From NCBI RefSeq assembly GCF_003054265.1, contig NZ_QBKT01000014.1:1-64000 (forward strand): 64,000 bases of DNA, written 5' to 3'. Source of the DNA: Kordia periserrulae (lineage in GTDB: Bacteria; Bacteroidota; Bacteroidia; Flavobacteriales; Flavobacteriaceae). A program made the position numbers and the translations under genes. Below are positions 52,433-63,100 of this stretch, in pieces. Position 1 is the first letter of the stretch. Each line of letters begins with the position of its first letter. The notes under the pieces are model-generated. The model saw only the letters and a list, made by a program, of their open reading frames with translations, searched no databases and was not told the DNA's origin.

Positions 52433-53560
52433 ATGCGAAATTATAAAATCTATCTCTATGCAACCGTCAGTTTTCTGTTAGTGTATGTGCTTGCTATAAG
52501 CTTTATGATACATCCATTATTGGTAAAACAGAAAAGCATTGTACAACTGCAAAATACCATCAACCTAGCGATGAAAGAAATTCAGCAAATGAGTTTGTTA
52601 ACTGCTGATGCGCTGACGCATCAAATTTCGAAAGAAACGATGCTCAATAGTATTCAAAAAGCGATTGCGGGAAGCGATAAGGAAAATATGTATTTGTCCG
52701 TGTTTGATTGGTCGGGAACCATTGTTTGTCATCCCGATGTTACAAAATTACGCAGCAAAAACGAGCAAAAAAGCAATAGCATTTCCAATATGAAAAGCGA
52801 AGTGACTGGTGAAGAATTGTACGCGCTCATACAAAATACGGATGAAAAGAATTCGGAAGCTTCGGAAATCATTGCGTTGCGTCCTGTGGCGAATTCGGAC
52901 TTAATCATGGCGGCACATTTGAATTTGGAAAACTTTACGCAACAAACCAACACTTTTACCGAAGAAGCCAAAACGAGTTATTTGTTGCTCGGCTTGCTAT
53001 TATTGTTGTTATTGTTGATTGTCATCAGATTGGTCTCGGTGTATTACGAACAAATTATTGAGCGCAAAACGGCAAAATTGGAAGATGGCGTGTTGAATTT
53101 ATCCAAGCTCAACGATTCGCTCGAAAACTATCAAAAAAGCATTGCCGAACTAAAAACGATTTCCGAAACCAAAACCGAAGAAACGGTTGAAACAACTACG
53201 GAAGAAGACAACAAGGAAGTTCCGAAACAGCGACTCCTCACCTACATTCGCAACGAATTGATGCCGATTGCAATTGAAGACATTTCGTATATCTATGTGG
53301 AAAACTCCATCTCGTACGTGGTTCGAAAAGATGGCAAACGCTTTACAGCAAACGATAGTTTAGACCAAATTTACGCCACACTCGACCCGAAACTCTTTTT
53401 TAGAGCCAACCGACAAACCATTGTAGCAATTTACGCCATTGATAAAATCATTAAATACGGAAACAGCGCACTCAAAATAGAAATGCAGCCTGTCTCAGAA
53501 ATTGACATTATTATTGGAAAAAACAAAGTCGCGGTGTTTAAGCGTTGGCTGGATTTGTGA
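52433..53560 (+). CDS. Membrane-anchored LytTR transcription factor
   Basis: The protein has 375 residues. A transmembrane helix (7-29), a periplasmic Cache-like sensor part (about 30-180, with YLSVFDWSGTIVCHPDV), a second helix (181-203), a coiled coil with repeated ETKTEETVE, and a LytTR DNA-binding domain (about 268-375; ISYIYVENSISYVVRKDGKR, then FFRANRQTIVAIYAIDKI). Sensor and DNA-binding domain are in one membrane protein with no kinase between them, so it may bind DNA while anchored. Target genes are unknown. Confidence 0.85.
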   Translation: MRNYKIYLYATVSFLLVYVLAISFMIHPLLVKQKSIVQLQNTINLAMKEIQQMSLLTADALTHQISKETMLNSIQKAIAGSDKENMYLSVFDWSGTIVCHPDVTKLRSKNEQKSNSISNMKSEVTGEELYALIQNTDEKNSEASEIIALRPVANSDLIMAAHLNLENFTQQTNTFTEEAKTSYLLLGLLLLLLLLIVIRLVSVYYEQIIERKTAKLEDGVLNLSKLNDSLENYQKSIAELKTISETKTEETVETTTEEDNKEVPKQRLLTYIRNELMPIAIEDISYIYVENSISYVVRKDGKRFTANDSLDQIYATLDPKLFFRANRQTIVAIYAIDKIIKYGNSALKIEMQPVSEIDIIIGKNKVAVFKRWLDL

Positions 53561-53643
53561 TTGTATTTCTAACCATGCTCCGTTAAAGGAATGGTTTTTG
53601 GAGATACTACCAAGAAAGTTCAAGAAAACACAAATGATAGTTT

Positions 53644-54639
53644 ATGAAAAAACTACTTATAATTGCCTTCTTTGTTAGTTTTAGGCTTTTTGCACAAACG
53701 CCAAGCGAACTACAAAAACTAGATACAATTTATCTTTTATTTTCATCAGATAAAAATCAAAAAAAGGACATTGTATACATCAATGAAAAATTAAGAGACA
53801 CTTCTTTTAATTATTCATATCGAAAAAATGACAAACTACTTTTTGATGTTGGATATCGAAAATATTTAGATTTTGATGATTATTTTGACAACAACAAAAC
53901 CTACAATAAATACCAAGAAAGACAATTCATAAAGAAAAATAAGCAGACAATAGTTGATATTAAGTTTATGCACAGTCTTGCATCAAATTCTTCAACGCTT
54001 CTCAATATTTTACAGGGGAAAACGCTTTTTTTAATTGATGAAAGTGATGCAAAAAACAACAAAGTATTGGTTCGGGAAGTGTTTTTAAGCATGTTTGACG
54101 AAACGACTTGTTCTGGTACGGAAGATGATGACTTGTTTTTGGCAAAAAGTATTCAACCGTTTTACTATGAGTTGAAGAATTATACATTGAAAAATAAAGA
54201 TGAAAAATATACATTCTTAAAACCTTCCAAATTCACGGGAAATAAAGATATATATTTACTTTATAATCCTTCAATGGAAAATCATAAATCCAGTTATACA
54301 TACGCAACTCATGACGGTTCTAAGCTTTCAGAGTCTAAAATAAAGGAGCAATTCACTTTTAGACTTTCCATTGGAGAAAAAAATGTTTTTTTTCAAGTAA
54401 CTAACAAGCGAAAACAAACAATGAAACTTTCTAGAATATATGATATTAGTAATGGAAAATATCACATCATTTCACAGGAAGAACTCAACTCTTTATCTGA
54501 AAAACAGATAGAAAAGCTTTTTTCAGAAATCAAAAATATCTACATTATTGAAAGTACAAAAAATAACAAATTTGTAACTCCCAAATTAGGGAAAATCACA
54601 ACTGAAATTAACACGTTTGTCAAAAAAGAATATCAGTAA
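53644..54639 (+). CDS. Exported protein of unknown function
   Basis: The protein has 331 residues and a signal peptide ending LFAQ (residue 18). The body is charged and Lys/Asn-rich, with no membrane segment and no recognised domain; the FMHSLASNSSTLLNILQGK segment is the most conserved-looking helix. It lies 83 bases after the LytTR gene, and may be its target, which is only suggested by position. Confidence 0.6.
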   Translation: MKKLLIIAFFVSFRLFAQTPSELQKLDTIYLLFSSDKNQKKDIVYINEKLRDTSFNYSYRKNDKLLFDVGYRKYLDFDDYFDNNKTYNKYQERQFIKKNKQTIVDIKFMHSLASNSSTLLNILQGKTLFLIDESDAKNNKVLVREVFLSMFDETTCSGTEDDDLFLAKSIQPFYYELKNYTLKNKDEKYTFLKPSKFTGNKDIYLLYNPSMENHKSSYTYATHDGSKLSESKIKEQFTFRLSIGEKNVFFQVTNKRKQTMKLSRIYDISNGKYHIISQEELNSLSEKQIEKLFSEIKNIYIIESTKNNKFVTPKLGKITTEINTFVKKEYQ

Positions 54640-54881
54640 TACTACTTAAAAAGGCGAAAACAACTGATACTAGATTTGAAATTAAAACTGTAACAACCTC
54701 ATAACAAATATATTATGCGATAGAATTATCTGTTTCTACATTTTTCTTCAAAAAATACTGTTTGACTTTATGAAAAATCGCTATTTCCGAAATTTCTCAT
54801 AATGTTAATCTCCTCTAAAACCTTTGTCAAAATTCTATATAAAATAGTATCTTAGCACGTTTTGATTAAAAATTGAATTAC

Positions 54882-55571
54882 ATGAGAAAAGAAAGAAATG
54901 CCAAAGGCTGGAATGAAATAAAAACGAATGATTCTTGGGCACTTTTTAAAATTATGGGCGAATTCGTAAACGGATTCGAAAAAATGAGTCAAATCGGACC
55001 TTGTGTGTCTATTTTTGGTTCAGCACGTACCAAACCTGATAACAAATACTATAAACTCGCACAAAAAATTGCGCACAAAATCGTCGATCACGGCTATGGA
55101 GTGATTACCGGCGGTGGACCAGGAATTATGGAAGCTGGTAACAAAGGAGCGCACTTAGGCGGCGGAACTTCGGTAGGTTTAAATATCGTATTGCCTTTTG
55201 AACAACACGACAATCCATATATCGATCCTGATAAAAGCATCAATTTTGACTATTTCTTTGTTCGTAAAGTGATGTTTGTAAAATATTCGCAAGGATTTGT
55301 AGTAATGCCTGGCGGATTTGGAACGCTGGACGAACTTTTTGAAGCGATAACGCTTATTCAAACCAAAAAAATTGACAAATTCCCTATCATTTTGGTCGGA
55401 ACCGAATTTTGGTCAGGCTTAATCGATTGGGTAAAAGAAACCTTGTTGGCGAAGTTTTCAAACATCAGTGCTGGCGATATGGACTTGATTCATATTGTAG
55501 ACAACGAAGACGAAGTATTGAATATTTTAGACGCGTTCTATAAAAAATACAACCTGAGTCCTAACTTCTAA
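54882..55571 (+). CDS. LOG-family (TIGR00730-type) protein, possible cytokinin riboside phosphoribohydrolase
   Basis: The protein has 229 residues from the ATG at 54882; an in-frame TTG three codons earlier is unlikely. The catalytic and nucleotide motif GFGTLDE lies in VVMPGGFGTLDELFEAI, and GGGPGIMEAGNKGAHLGGG is the Rossmann-like loop. The family releases ribose 5-phosphate from nucleoside 5'-monophosphates; some bacterial members are not cytokinin-related. It is monocistronic. Confidence 0.9.
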   Translation: MRKERNAKGWNEIKTNDSWALFKIMGEFVNGFEKMSQIGPCVSIFGSARTKPDNKYYKLAQKIAHKIVDHGYGVITGGGPGIMEAGNKGAHLGGGTSVGLNIVLPFEQHDNPYIDPDKSINFDYFFVRKVMFVKYSQGFVVMPGGFGTLDELFEAITLIQTKKIDKFPIILVGTEFWSGLIDWVKETLLAKFSNISAGDMDLIHIVDNEDEVLNILDAFYKKYNLSPNF

Positions 55572-55608
55572 TCGAAGTTTTGTAGAATAATTGCACCCGA
55601 AAAAGAAA

Positions 55609-56877
55609 ATGAAAAGAAAAATACTCATGCTTATCCTATGTTTTTACATAGGATTACAACAAAATACGGCTCAGGAAAATATCAAAACGATGTTTTACAA
55701 TCTTTTGAATTTTCCTGAACTTTCTCTCGACCGATTGGACGAATTGGAAATTATTATCTCTGATTATCAACCCGATTTGTTTATGGTGTGTGAATTGAAC
55801 GACGCGTTTGGCGCAGGTTTGATTCTCAACCGATTGCAAATGATCAATCCCAACTATGCGCAAGCAACTTATTTTAACAATACTTCCGACGATACTGGAA
55901 GTGATTCCAATTTGTTGCAGAATTTAATCTATTACGACAGTTCTAAATTTATTTTAGAAGGACAAGATATTATTACGACTTTTTTGCGCGATTTTAATCG
56001 CTATACTTTAAAATTGAATACCGTAAATCAGGCGACCAATCCGATTGTATTGGAAGTATTTGTGGGACATTTAAAAGCAGGAAACTCGGTTGATGATGAA
56101 TTGCAACGCTTTTTAATGGCAGAAGAATTGGTCAATTATTTGGACAACTTAGACCCAAACAGCAAAGTCATTTTTGCAGGCGATTTGAACTTGTATACCA
56201 GCAATGATATTACTTTTCAAAAACTCACTGATCCTTTCAACGTGATTACACTGACCGATCCGATAAATCGTTTGGGCGATTGGCATACGAACAGTAGTTT
56301 TGTGGATGTTTTTACACAATCCACTCGTACGCAAGGCGGTTTGGGTGGCGCTTCTGGCGGATTTGACGATCGATTCGATTTTATCTTAACGTCAGAAAAC
56401 ATGTTGACCAATACTGATTTGTATTATGTCCCAAACTCCTACAAATCCTTTGGAAACAACTTGAATCCAAACTGCTTCAATAGTGCTATCAATACATCCG
56501 ATTGTGCAGAAGTTCCAGGTTCTGGCGTGAGTTATTCGCCTGCATTGCGTACCGCATTGCACGATATGAGCGACCATTTGCCTGTAGTGATGGAATTGGA
56601 AACCAACGAACAATTACTCAGCACAAATCAATTTACAGCCAACAGTACTTTTCAGTTTGTTCGTGGAAATGTGGCTGATAGTCAATTGTCATTTGTGTTA
56701 AATTCTACCCAAACAAACCATGATTATGTGATTTATGACGTTTTAGCACGAAAATTGATTTCAGGAAAAGCGAAAAATAACGATATTACAACAGTAAATA
56801 TCTCCGACCTACCGAAAGGTATTTACTATATAAAAATTGACAATTTTACAGAAACTAAAAAATTTATAAAAAAATAA
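55609..56877 (+). CDS. Secreted endonuclease/exonuclease/phosphatase-family protein with T9SS domain
   Basis: The protein has 422 residues from the ATG at 55609. A signal peptide ending NTAQ precedes an EEP catalytic domain (about 30-330): FMVCELNDAFG (metal Glu), KVIFAGDLNLYTS (Asp and Asn) and MSDHLPVVME (His). A T9SS type A sorting domain closes the protein (about 350-422; ending ETKKFIKK). Likely an extracellular nuclease or phosphodiesterase. The next gene starts immediately after the stop, so the two are likely co-transcribed. Confidence 0.9.
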   Translation: MKRKILMLILCFYIGLQQNTAQENIKTMFYNLLNFPELSLDRLDELEIIISDYQPDLFMVCELNDAFGAGLILNRLQMINPNYAQATYFNNTSDDTGSDSNLLQNLIYYDSSKFILEGQDIITTFLRDFNRYTLKLNTVNQATNPIVLEVFVGHLKAGNSVDDELQRFLMAEELVNYLDNLDPNSKVIFAGDLNLYTSNDITFQKLTDPFNVITLTDPINRLGDWHTNSSFVDVFTQSTRTQGGLGGASGGFDDRFDFILTSENMLTNTDLYYVPNSYKSFGNNLNPNCFNSAINTSDCAEVPGSGVSYSPALRTALHDMSDHLPVVMELETNEQLLSTNQFTANSTFQFVRGNVADSQLSFVLNSTQTNHDYVIYDVLARKLISGKAKNNDITTVNISDLPKGIYYIKIDNFTETKKFIKK

Positions 56878-59706
56878 TTGAACACAATACGTACCCATTT
56901 CGAATTATACATCCTACTATTTTTGAGTGTCGCAGCTTTTGGACAGCATAAAAATACGGTTACAGCTACGCTTCAAACGCGAACCAATACACTCAATGTT
57001 GTTCAAAAAATTACCTACACGAACGAAGCAGGAACAGCACTTTCAGAAATTTATCTGAACGATTGGAGTCATGCCTTTTCGGGAAAAGATACGCCGTTAG
57101 CGAAACGCTTTGCGGAAGAATTTCACCGAAACTTTCACCTAGCGCCTGAGAAAAAGCGCGGTCGCACGATGGTGAATTATATTTCGATAAATGATGCTAT
57201 TTTAGATTGGGAACGCTTGGACTATCAAGTTGATATTATCAAAGTAACACTTCCAGAACCGTTACAACCCAACGAATCCATTACGCTCGATTTGAATTAT
57301 CAAGTGAAGCTGGCGTACGACGAGTTTACACGCTACGGATTTGCTAAAAATGGCGATTACAGTCTTCGATATTGGTATATGACACCAGCGGTTTACCGTG
57401 ATGGTTGGAAATTGTATAGCCATAAAAATTTGGACGATTTATACACCGAACAAGCCAATCACAACATCACGCTGATTATTCCAGATACATTTGAAGTGAT
57501 TTCGACTGCAGATTCCATGAAAAATGATGGAAATGGTTTGGTGCAATTTACTGCTAAAAAGGTGAAAGACGTTACCATTTTACTCCGTCAAAACTCACAA
57601 TTTAAAACCTTTCAAACTGATAAAGTAAACATTACCACCAACCTAAATCCGTATGGTTTGGATGAAAAGCAACAAGCGATTGCTATTGACAAAGTGGTAC
57701 AGTTCATTCATGAAAAATTGGGGGATTTTCCAAGAAAAAACATGATGATTTCTGAGATTGATAATAAAAAGAATCCCGTATACGGATTGGGACAATTGCC
57801 TTCTTTTATCAGACCGTTTACAGATGCTTTTCAATACGAAATCAAGATTTTAAAGGCGATTTTAGAGAAAAATTTGGAAGAATCGTTGTGGATGGACACG
57901 CGCACTGAAAAGTGGATTTTAGATGCTATTGAAATCTACCTGATGATGGGCTACGCGGAAACCTTCTATCCAAACATGAAATTGACTGGAGAATTGGCAA
58001 AAGTTTGGGGAATTCGCTCGTATGAGTTTGCCAAATTGGAATTTAACGACCAATATCCGTTTATGTTTATGTTGATGGCGCGTAAAAATATTGATCAACC
58101 GTTGAATACTTCCAAAGATTCGTTGACGAAATTCAACAACAATATCGCCAATAAATACAAAGCTGGTGTGGGATTAAAATATTTAAAATCTTACTTTGAT
58201 GAAGCGGTGATTGACGATTTTGTGAAAGAGTTTTATGTGGAAAATCGCTTGCAGAAAGCTTCTCGAGACGATTTTGAAACTTTGCTCAAAGCCAAAGCTC
58301 CGAAAGATATCGATTGGTTTTTTAACAACTACGTAGATTCCAGAAAACGAATTGATTATAAAATCAAAAAAGTAGAAAAAGTAGACGATTCACTGAAAGT
58401 TACCATCAAAAATAAATACGATGCCAACTTCCCTATTTCACTTTTCGGAATTAAAAATGATTCGGTAGTTTCAAAATATTGGGTGACGGACGTCGGCAAA
58501 AAGAAAACCGTAACGATTCCTAGCGATAGCATTGACCGTTTGGTGTTGAATTATGATAAAATCATTCCAGAATTCAATCAGCGTGACAACTGGAAATCGC
58601 TCAACGGTTTCTTTGCGAATAATAAAAAATTGCGTTTTACCTTCTTTAAAGACGCTGAAAACCCGCATTACAATCAGATATTTTTTGTTCCTGTAGCGCG
58701 TTTTAACTTGTATGATGGTTTTACGCCTGGAATGCGTTTGTACAACAAAGTATTTTTGACCAAGCGCTTGTTATACGATTTAAAACCTTCGTACGGACTG
58801 CGCTCAAAACAATTGGTAGGTTCGGGAAGCGTTTCGTATCGTCATGATATTGAAAGCATTAACAGTGATTTGTATTTTATCAGTTTTACCGTAGGTGGAA
58901 ATTATTTTAACTATGCGGAAGATTTGGCGTATACGCGTTTTGTGCCAAAAGTAACTTTCGGATTTAGAGATCCTGATTTCAGGTCGAATCAAAAGGAGTT
59001 TATCGATTTTCGTTATGTAATTGTACAAAGAGAGCAATCGGAAATTCCAACTTTAGCGACAGACAATGACGAACCTAATTACAGTGTGTTTAATGCGCGG
59101 TATGTGTATTCCAATCCAGATCCAATTCGTCACATGGTATGGTTTACGGATTTTCAAATCTCGAAGCGTTTTGCTAAAATTTCTTTCAATTTAGATTATA
59201 GAAAACTATTTCAAGACAATCGTCAATTAAATCTACGATTCTTTTTTGGGAAGTTTATTTTTAATGATACAAATTCTGACTTTTTTAGCTTTGCGCTAGA
59301 TAGACCCACCGATTACCTTTTTGATTATAATTACTACGGGCGTTCGGAAGATACTGGGTTGTTCAGTCAGCAGATTATTGTGGCAGAAGGTGGATTTAAG
59401 TCCAAATTGCCAAATCCGTTCTCCAATGCTTGGTTGGCAACAGGAAACGCGAGTTACAGTATTTGGAAATGGATTGAAGGTTATGGCGATGTCGGATTTA
59501 TCAAAGATAACGGCGTTAACACACGATTTGTGTACGACTCTGGAATTCGTTTAAACTTGGTACCAGATTTCTTTGAATTGTATTTTCCTGTCTACTCCAA
59601 CAACGGTTGGGAAATTGCGCAGCCAGGTTTTGACCAACGCATCCGATTCATCGTAACATTGAGTCCAAAAACCTTGACGAAGTTGTTTACTAGGAAGTGG
59701 TTTTAA
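56878..59706 (+). CDS. M1-like peptidase-fold protein without zinc motif, fused to a beta-barrel
   Basis: The protein has 942 residues from a TTG directly after the previous stop, giving signal peptide LYILLFLSVAAFGQ. The N-terminal ~500 residues follow the M1 aminopeptidase layout, but the HExxH site is not present; the equivalent area reads AFQYEIKILKAILEKN, and the later glutamate helix WILDAIEIYLMM is kept. The C-terminal third (about 600-942) consists of outer-membrane-type strands ending RKWF. It is probably an outer-membrane protein whose periplasmic or surface part binds peptides rather than cutting them. This is an inference from the missing ligands. Confidence 0.8.
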   Translation: MNTIRTHFELYILLFLSVAAFGQHKNTVTATLQTRTNTLNVVQKITYTNEAGTALSEIYLNDWSHAFSGKDTPLAKRFAEEFHRNFHLAPEKKRGRTMVNYISINDAILDWERLDYQVDIIKVTLPEPLQPNESITLDLNYQVKLAYDEFTRYGFAKNGDYSLRYWYMTPAVYRDGWKLYSHKNLDDLYTEQANHNITLIIPDTFEVISTADSMKNDGNGLVQFTAKKVKDVTILLRQNSQFKTFQTDKVNITTNLNPYGLDEKQQAIAIDKVVQFIHEKLGDFPRKNMMISEIDNKKNPVYGLGQLPSFIRPFTDAFQYEIKILKAILEKNLEESLWMDTRTEKWILDAIEIYLMMGYAETFYPNMKLTGELAKVWGIRSYEFAKLEFNDQYPFMFMLMARKNIDQPLNTSKDSLTKFNNNIANKYKAGVGLKYLKSYFDEAVIDDFVKEFYVENRLQKASRDDFETLLKAKAPKDIDWFFNNYVDSRKRIDYKIKKVEKVDDSLKVTIKNKYDANFPISLFGIKNDSVVSKYWVTDVGKKKTVTIPSDSIDRLVLNYDKIIPEFNQRDNWKSLNGFFANNKKLRFTFFKDAENPHYNQIFFVPVARFNLYDGFTPGMRLYNKVFLTKRLLYDLKPSYGLRSKQLVGSGSVSYRHDIESINSDLYFISFTVGGNYFNYAEDLAYTRFVPKVTFGFRDPDFRSNQKEFIDFRYVIVQREQSEIPTLATDNDEPNYSVFNARYVYSNPDPIRHMVWFTDFQISKRFAKISFNLDYRKLFQDNRQLNLRFFFGKFIFNDTNSDFFSFALDRPTDYLFDYNYYGRSEDTGLFSQQIIVAEGGFKSKLPNPFSNAWLATGNASYSIWKWIEGYGDVGFIKDNGVNTRFVYDSGIRLNLVPDFFELYFPVYSNNGWEIAQPGFDQRIRFIVTLSPKTLTKLFTRKWF

Positions 59707-59821
59707 GTTTTTAGGTATCTCTTATAACTTAGAATACCCATATAAATTTTTCTCCAAGTAAAATTATTTCTTCTGAAGAAAAAAAATATAAGCAACTGAA
59801 TTTCAGTACTTTACTTTCTTA

Positions 59822-59986
59822 TTCTTTGCTTGCCCAAAGAAAAGAAACAAAAGAAAGGGCACTTTTCCAGAGGTGTTTTTGCTTTTTCTTTTAGGAGAAA
59901 AACCAAAACCGCATGAATTTTTCTAAATTTCTTCCATGGCTTCAGAAATTTTTAACGAAAAATCCCTGCTACACTGCGGAAAAGAT
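59822..59986 (+). repeat. Dispersed long repeat, copy C
   Basis: The same order as copies A and B: TGCCCAAAGAAAAGAAAC, CCAGAGGTGTTTTT, a hairpin with one mismatch, and ACACTGCGGAAAAGA. The remainder of the gap 59707-60138 shows no gene. Confidence 0.7.
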
Positions 59987-60138
59987 AAAACTTCCATTAT
60001 TTTTTATTTCAAGCTCACATTTATAAATTATCCCAACCAAACTTCTTTATCCTATCCATCTGTTAGGCTGAAATAATTTGCGATTATAGTTTCTAGATAT
60101 CTTCTAACAAGATTCTTACTTCAAAACTTAAAGAAACT

Positions 60139-63100
60139 TTAGCTAAATAGGTCATCTAATTCGTTTTGAGAGATTTCTAAATCGTTGAAATCTGAGGGAG
60201 TTAGCAACGGATCTTCGCTTTTTTGAAGTTTGTTTATAAGTTCATTCAAATGATTTTTGAAAGCTTTCTCCAATAGTTGTATGGTCGCTTTTGAAATGAC
60301 TTCTGTATCGTAATTCCATTGTAGCGTTAATACTTGCGAAACAATCATTGCATTGATTTCCAACGTTGCTGTTAGTTGGTTTTGCCTATCTGATTCTACT
60401 CCTGTGTCTTCTTGCTTTAGCGTAAAGAAATCGTTGGTAAGTTCGTTTCCAAATTGTCCCAAGTAATTGAATCGTACCGGAGTAATCGCAGTGTCTTTGT
60501 TATTGAGTTCATCTTTCAACAGTCCGTAACCGAGTCCGTGTTCTGGAATATTGTTTAGTGTTTCTTTGACTGATTGTAGATTTTGTACTAAGGTTCCCTG
60601 GATTTCAAAAACTACAGGATGCATCACCGTAAACCAGCCTACCGTTCGCGATACATCAACAGTATCAAGATGTCTTCCGTGATTTTCAAGTTCAATTTTT
60701 ATTTGGGAAGTCTGACACCATTCTGCTATGGTTTTTGCCAATACCGTGTGTAGTATGGTTTGAATGTCTACCTTGTAATTGGCACTTTCTTTTAGCAACC
60801 AATGCGTAGTTTTTTGCTCAACTTTCATCACCATCTGTGCTACTTTTTCAATCGTACTTTCTGTATGTGTAGCAGTTATTGGTAACTGAAATGGCGTTTC
60901 TGCAATTGTTTTCCAATATGGAAGTTCTTGCGCGCGCTTTTCTTTGTTGTAATAGTTTTCAAGTGCATTTGTAAAATGCGAAAGTGACGCGGTTTTTTGC
61001 ATCTGTTTTAGTGCTTTTCCAGCTTCGATTGTATGATAGATACGGTATAAATCCTCTAGAAGAATTCGCCATGAAATTCCATCTACAACCAAATGATGCG
61101 CTGTGATAAACAACAGTTGCTCGTCAGTTTCTTTTACGTTTAGTATTGCTGCTTTGATTAATAAACTACGCGTGATATCAAAAGTATTTTTGATTTTTGT
61201 GCAATATTCTGGCAGTTCTCTTGGTGTATTGATCGTGTATTCTTCTACATTACAATTGTGTTCTAAATGTTTTGTATTGAAGAATAATTTTCCACTAGCA
61301 GCAGCCATATTCAAACGAAGTCCGTCGTGTTGCGCAATCAGTTCTTGGAGTGTTTTTTGAAGTACTTTTTTATGTATAGGGCGATGTAATGTTAGTAATA
61401 CAGATTGATTGTAAAAGCTTGGATTTGTAAAGTTTTGACTAAAAAACCATTTTTCGATAGCAGTATGTTCTTTGGTGCCTTTTAGAATTCCCTGTTCATA
61501 CTGTGTTGTATTGCTTTCTTCTCTGTTTTGGTTGTTTTCTAGATAAAAAGCAAGTTCCGTTACGGTGCTGTATGTCAAAATTTCTTTAGGACTTACCTTG
61601 ATATTTTCTTCGCGAAGTTTGGAAACAATTTGTGTTGCCTTGATAGAATCACCTCCAAATTCATAAAAATTGGATTGCAAATCAAATTCTGGCGCTTCCA
61701 TAACCGTTCTGTAAACTGATCGTATTTTTTCGTTGAGCCTTGTTGAAACTACCTCAGCTTCCTGCGTGATTGCAGAGTGCTTTTGCACTTGTAATTTTTT
61801 TATATCTACTTTTCCATTTTTTGTTAAAGGAATAGTTTCAATCTCCACAAAATACTTCGGAATCATGTAATGTGGAATCTTATCGAGCAACCACGTTTTA
61901 AGCATGATATCATTGACATCACGAGCAATTTCCGCCTCTGTAATGTAATACGCGTAAAGTTCAATTACGCCTTTGTCATTAACGACCGTTGTTACTATTG
62001 CATCTTGTATTCCTTTGAACGATTTTAAGGCTAGTTTAATTTCCTCTATTTCTATACGATGACCATTAATTTTTACTTGTTGATCTCTTCTTCCGATATA
62101 CTCAATGATTCCAGAAGGTTTTATTTTAGCCAAATCGCCAGAAGCATACATCAATTCACCTTCTTTATAAGGGTTTGAAACAAACTTTTCATCTGTCAGT
62201 TCGTTGTTATTTACATATCCCATACTGAGGCAATCTCCTCCTATAAAAATTTCACCAATGACTCCTTTCGGAACTGGTTTTTTAAATTCGTCGAGCACAT
62301 ATATTTTTGCATTGCTAATGGGCTTTCCAATAGGAACCGTTATTGTGTCTTTAAAAGGTTCAAATTGATGAATCATACAACCAACTGTTGCTTCCGTTGG
62401 TCCGTATTCATTGTAAATACTCACTTCGTGCTTACAAAGTTTAAGAAAATCACGTGCAATTTCAGGTGTTAGTTTTTCTCCACCTACTATAATCTTTTTA
62501 ACGGATGAAGCTACTTGTATTTTATTATTTATCAGCACTTTCATGTGCGATGGTGTGAGTTTTACAATTTCTGATTTTTGTTCAGTAAATACGCTTTTTA
62601 ACGGCATTTCGGCAGCATCATTATTGTATATCACTATTGTATTTCCTGTGATAAGTGGCAGAAAAATAGACGTCAATGTTAAATCGAAATCTATTGAGGT
62701 AAAAAACGGAAAGGCTAATGATTCGCCATTGAGATATTCCTCAGAAGCCCATTGCAAGTAGTTTACAATAGACTTATGTCCAACTTTTACACCTTTAGGG
62801 TTTCCTGTTGTTCCGGAAGTGTAAATAATATATGCTGCATCTTTTTGTGATAAAGGAAGTTCCTGAGTTGTTTCATGGTTGTACTCCATCACATTGCTAG
62901 TTGGCAATATACATTCGTAAGTTAGTGTTTCTAGTTCTTTCGCTTCACGACAAACTAAAAGTTTACTCTTACTATCATTAATTATATATTCTAATCGCTT
63001 TTGTGGAGTTTCTTCAGAAATCGGCAGATAGATTGCTCCTGCTTTTAAAATTCCCAGTATGCTATATAATAATTCAGTACTTTGTGGCAAGCTTACGGCA

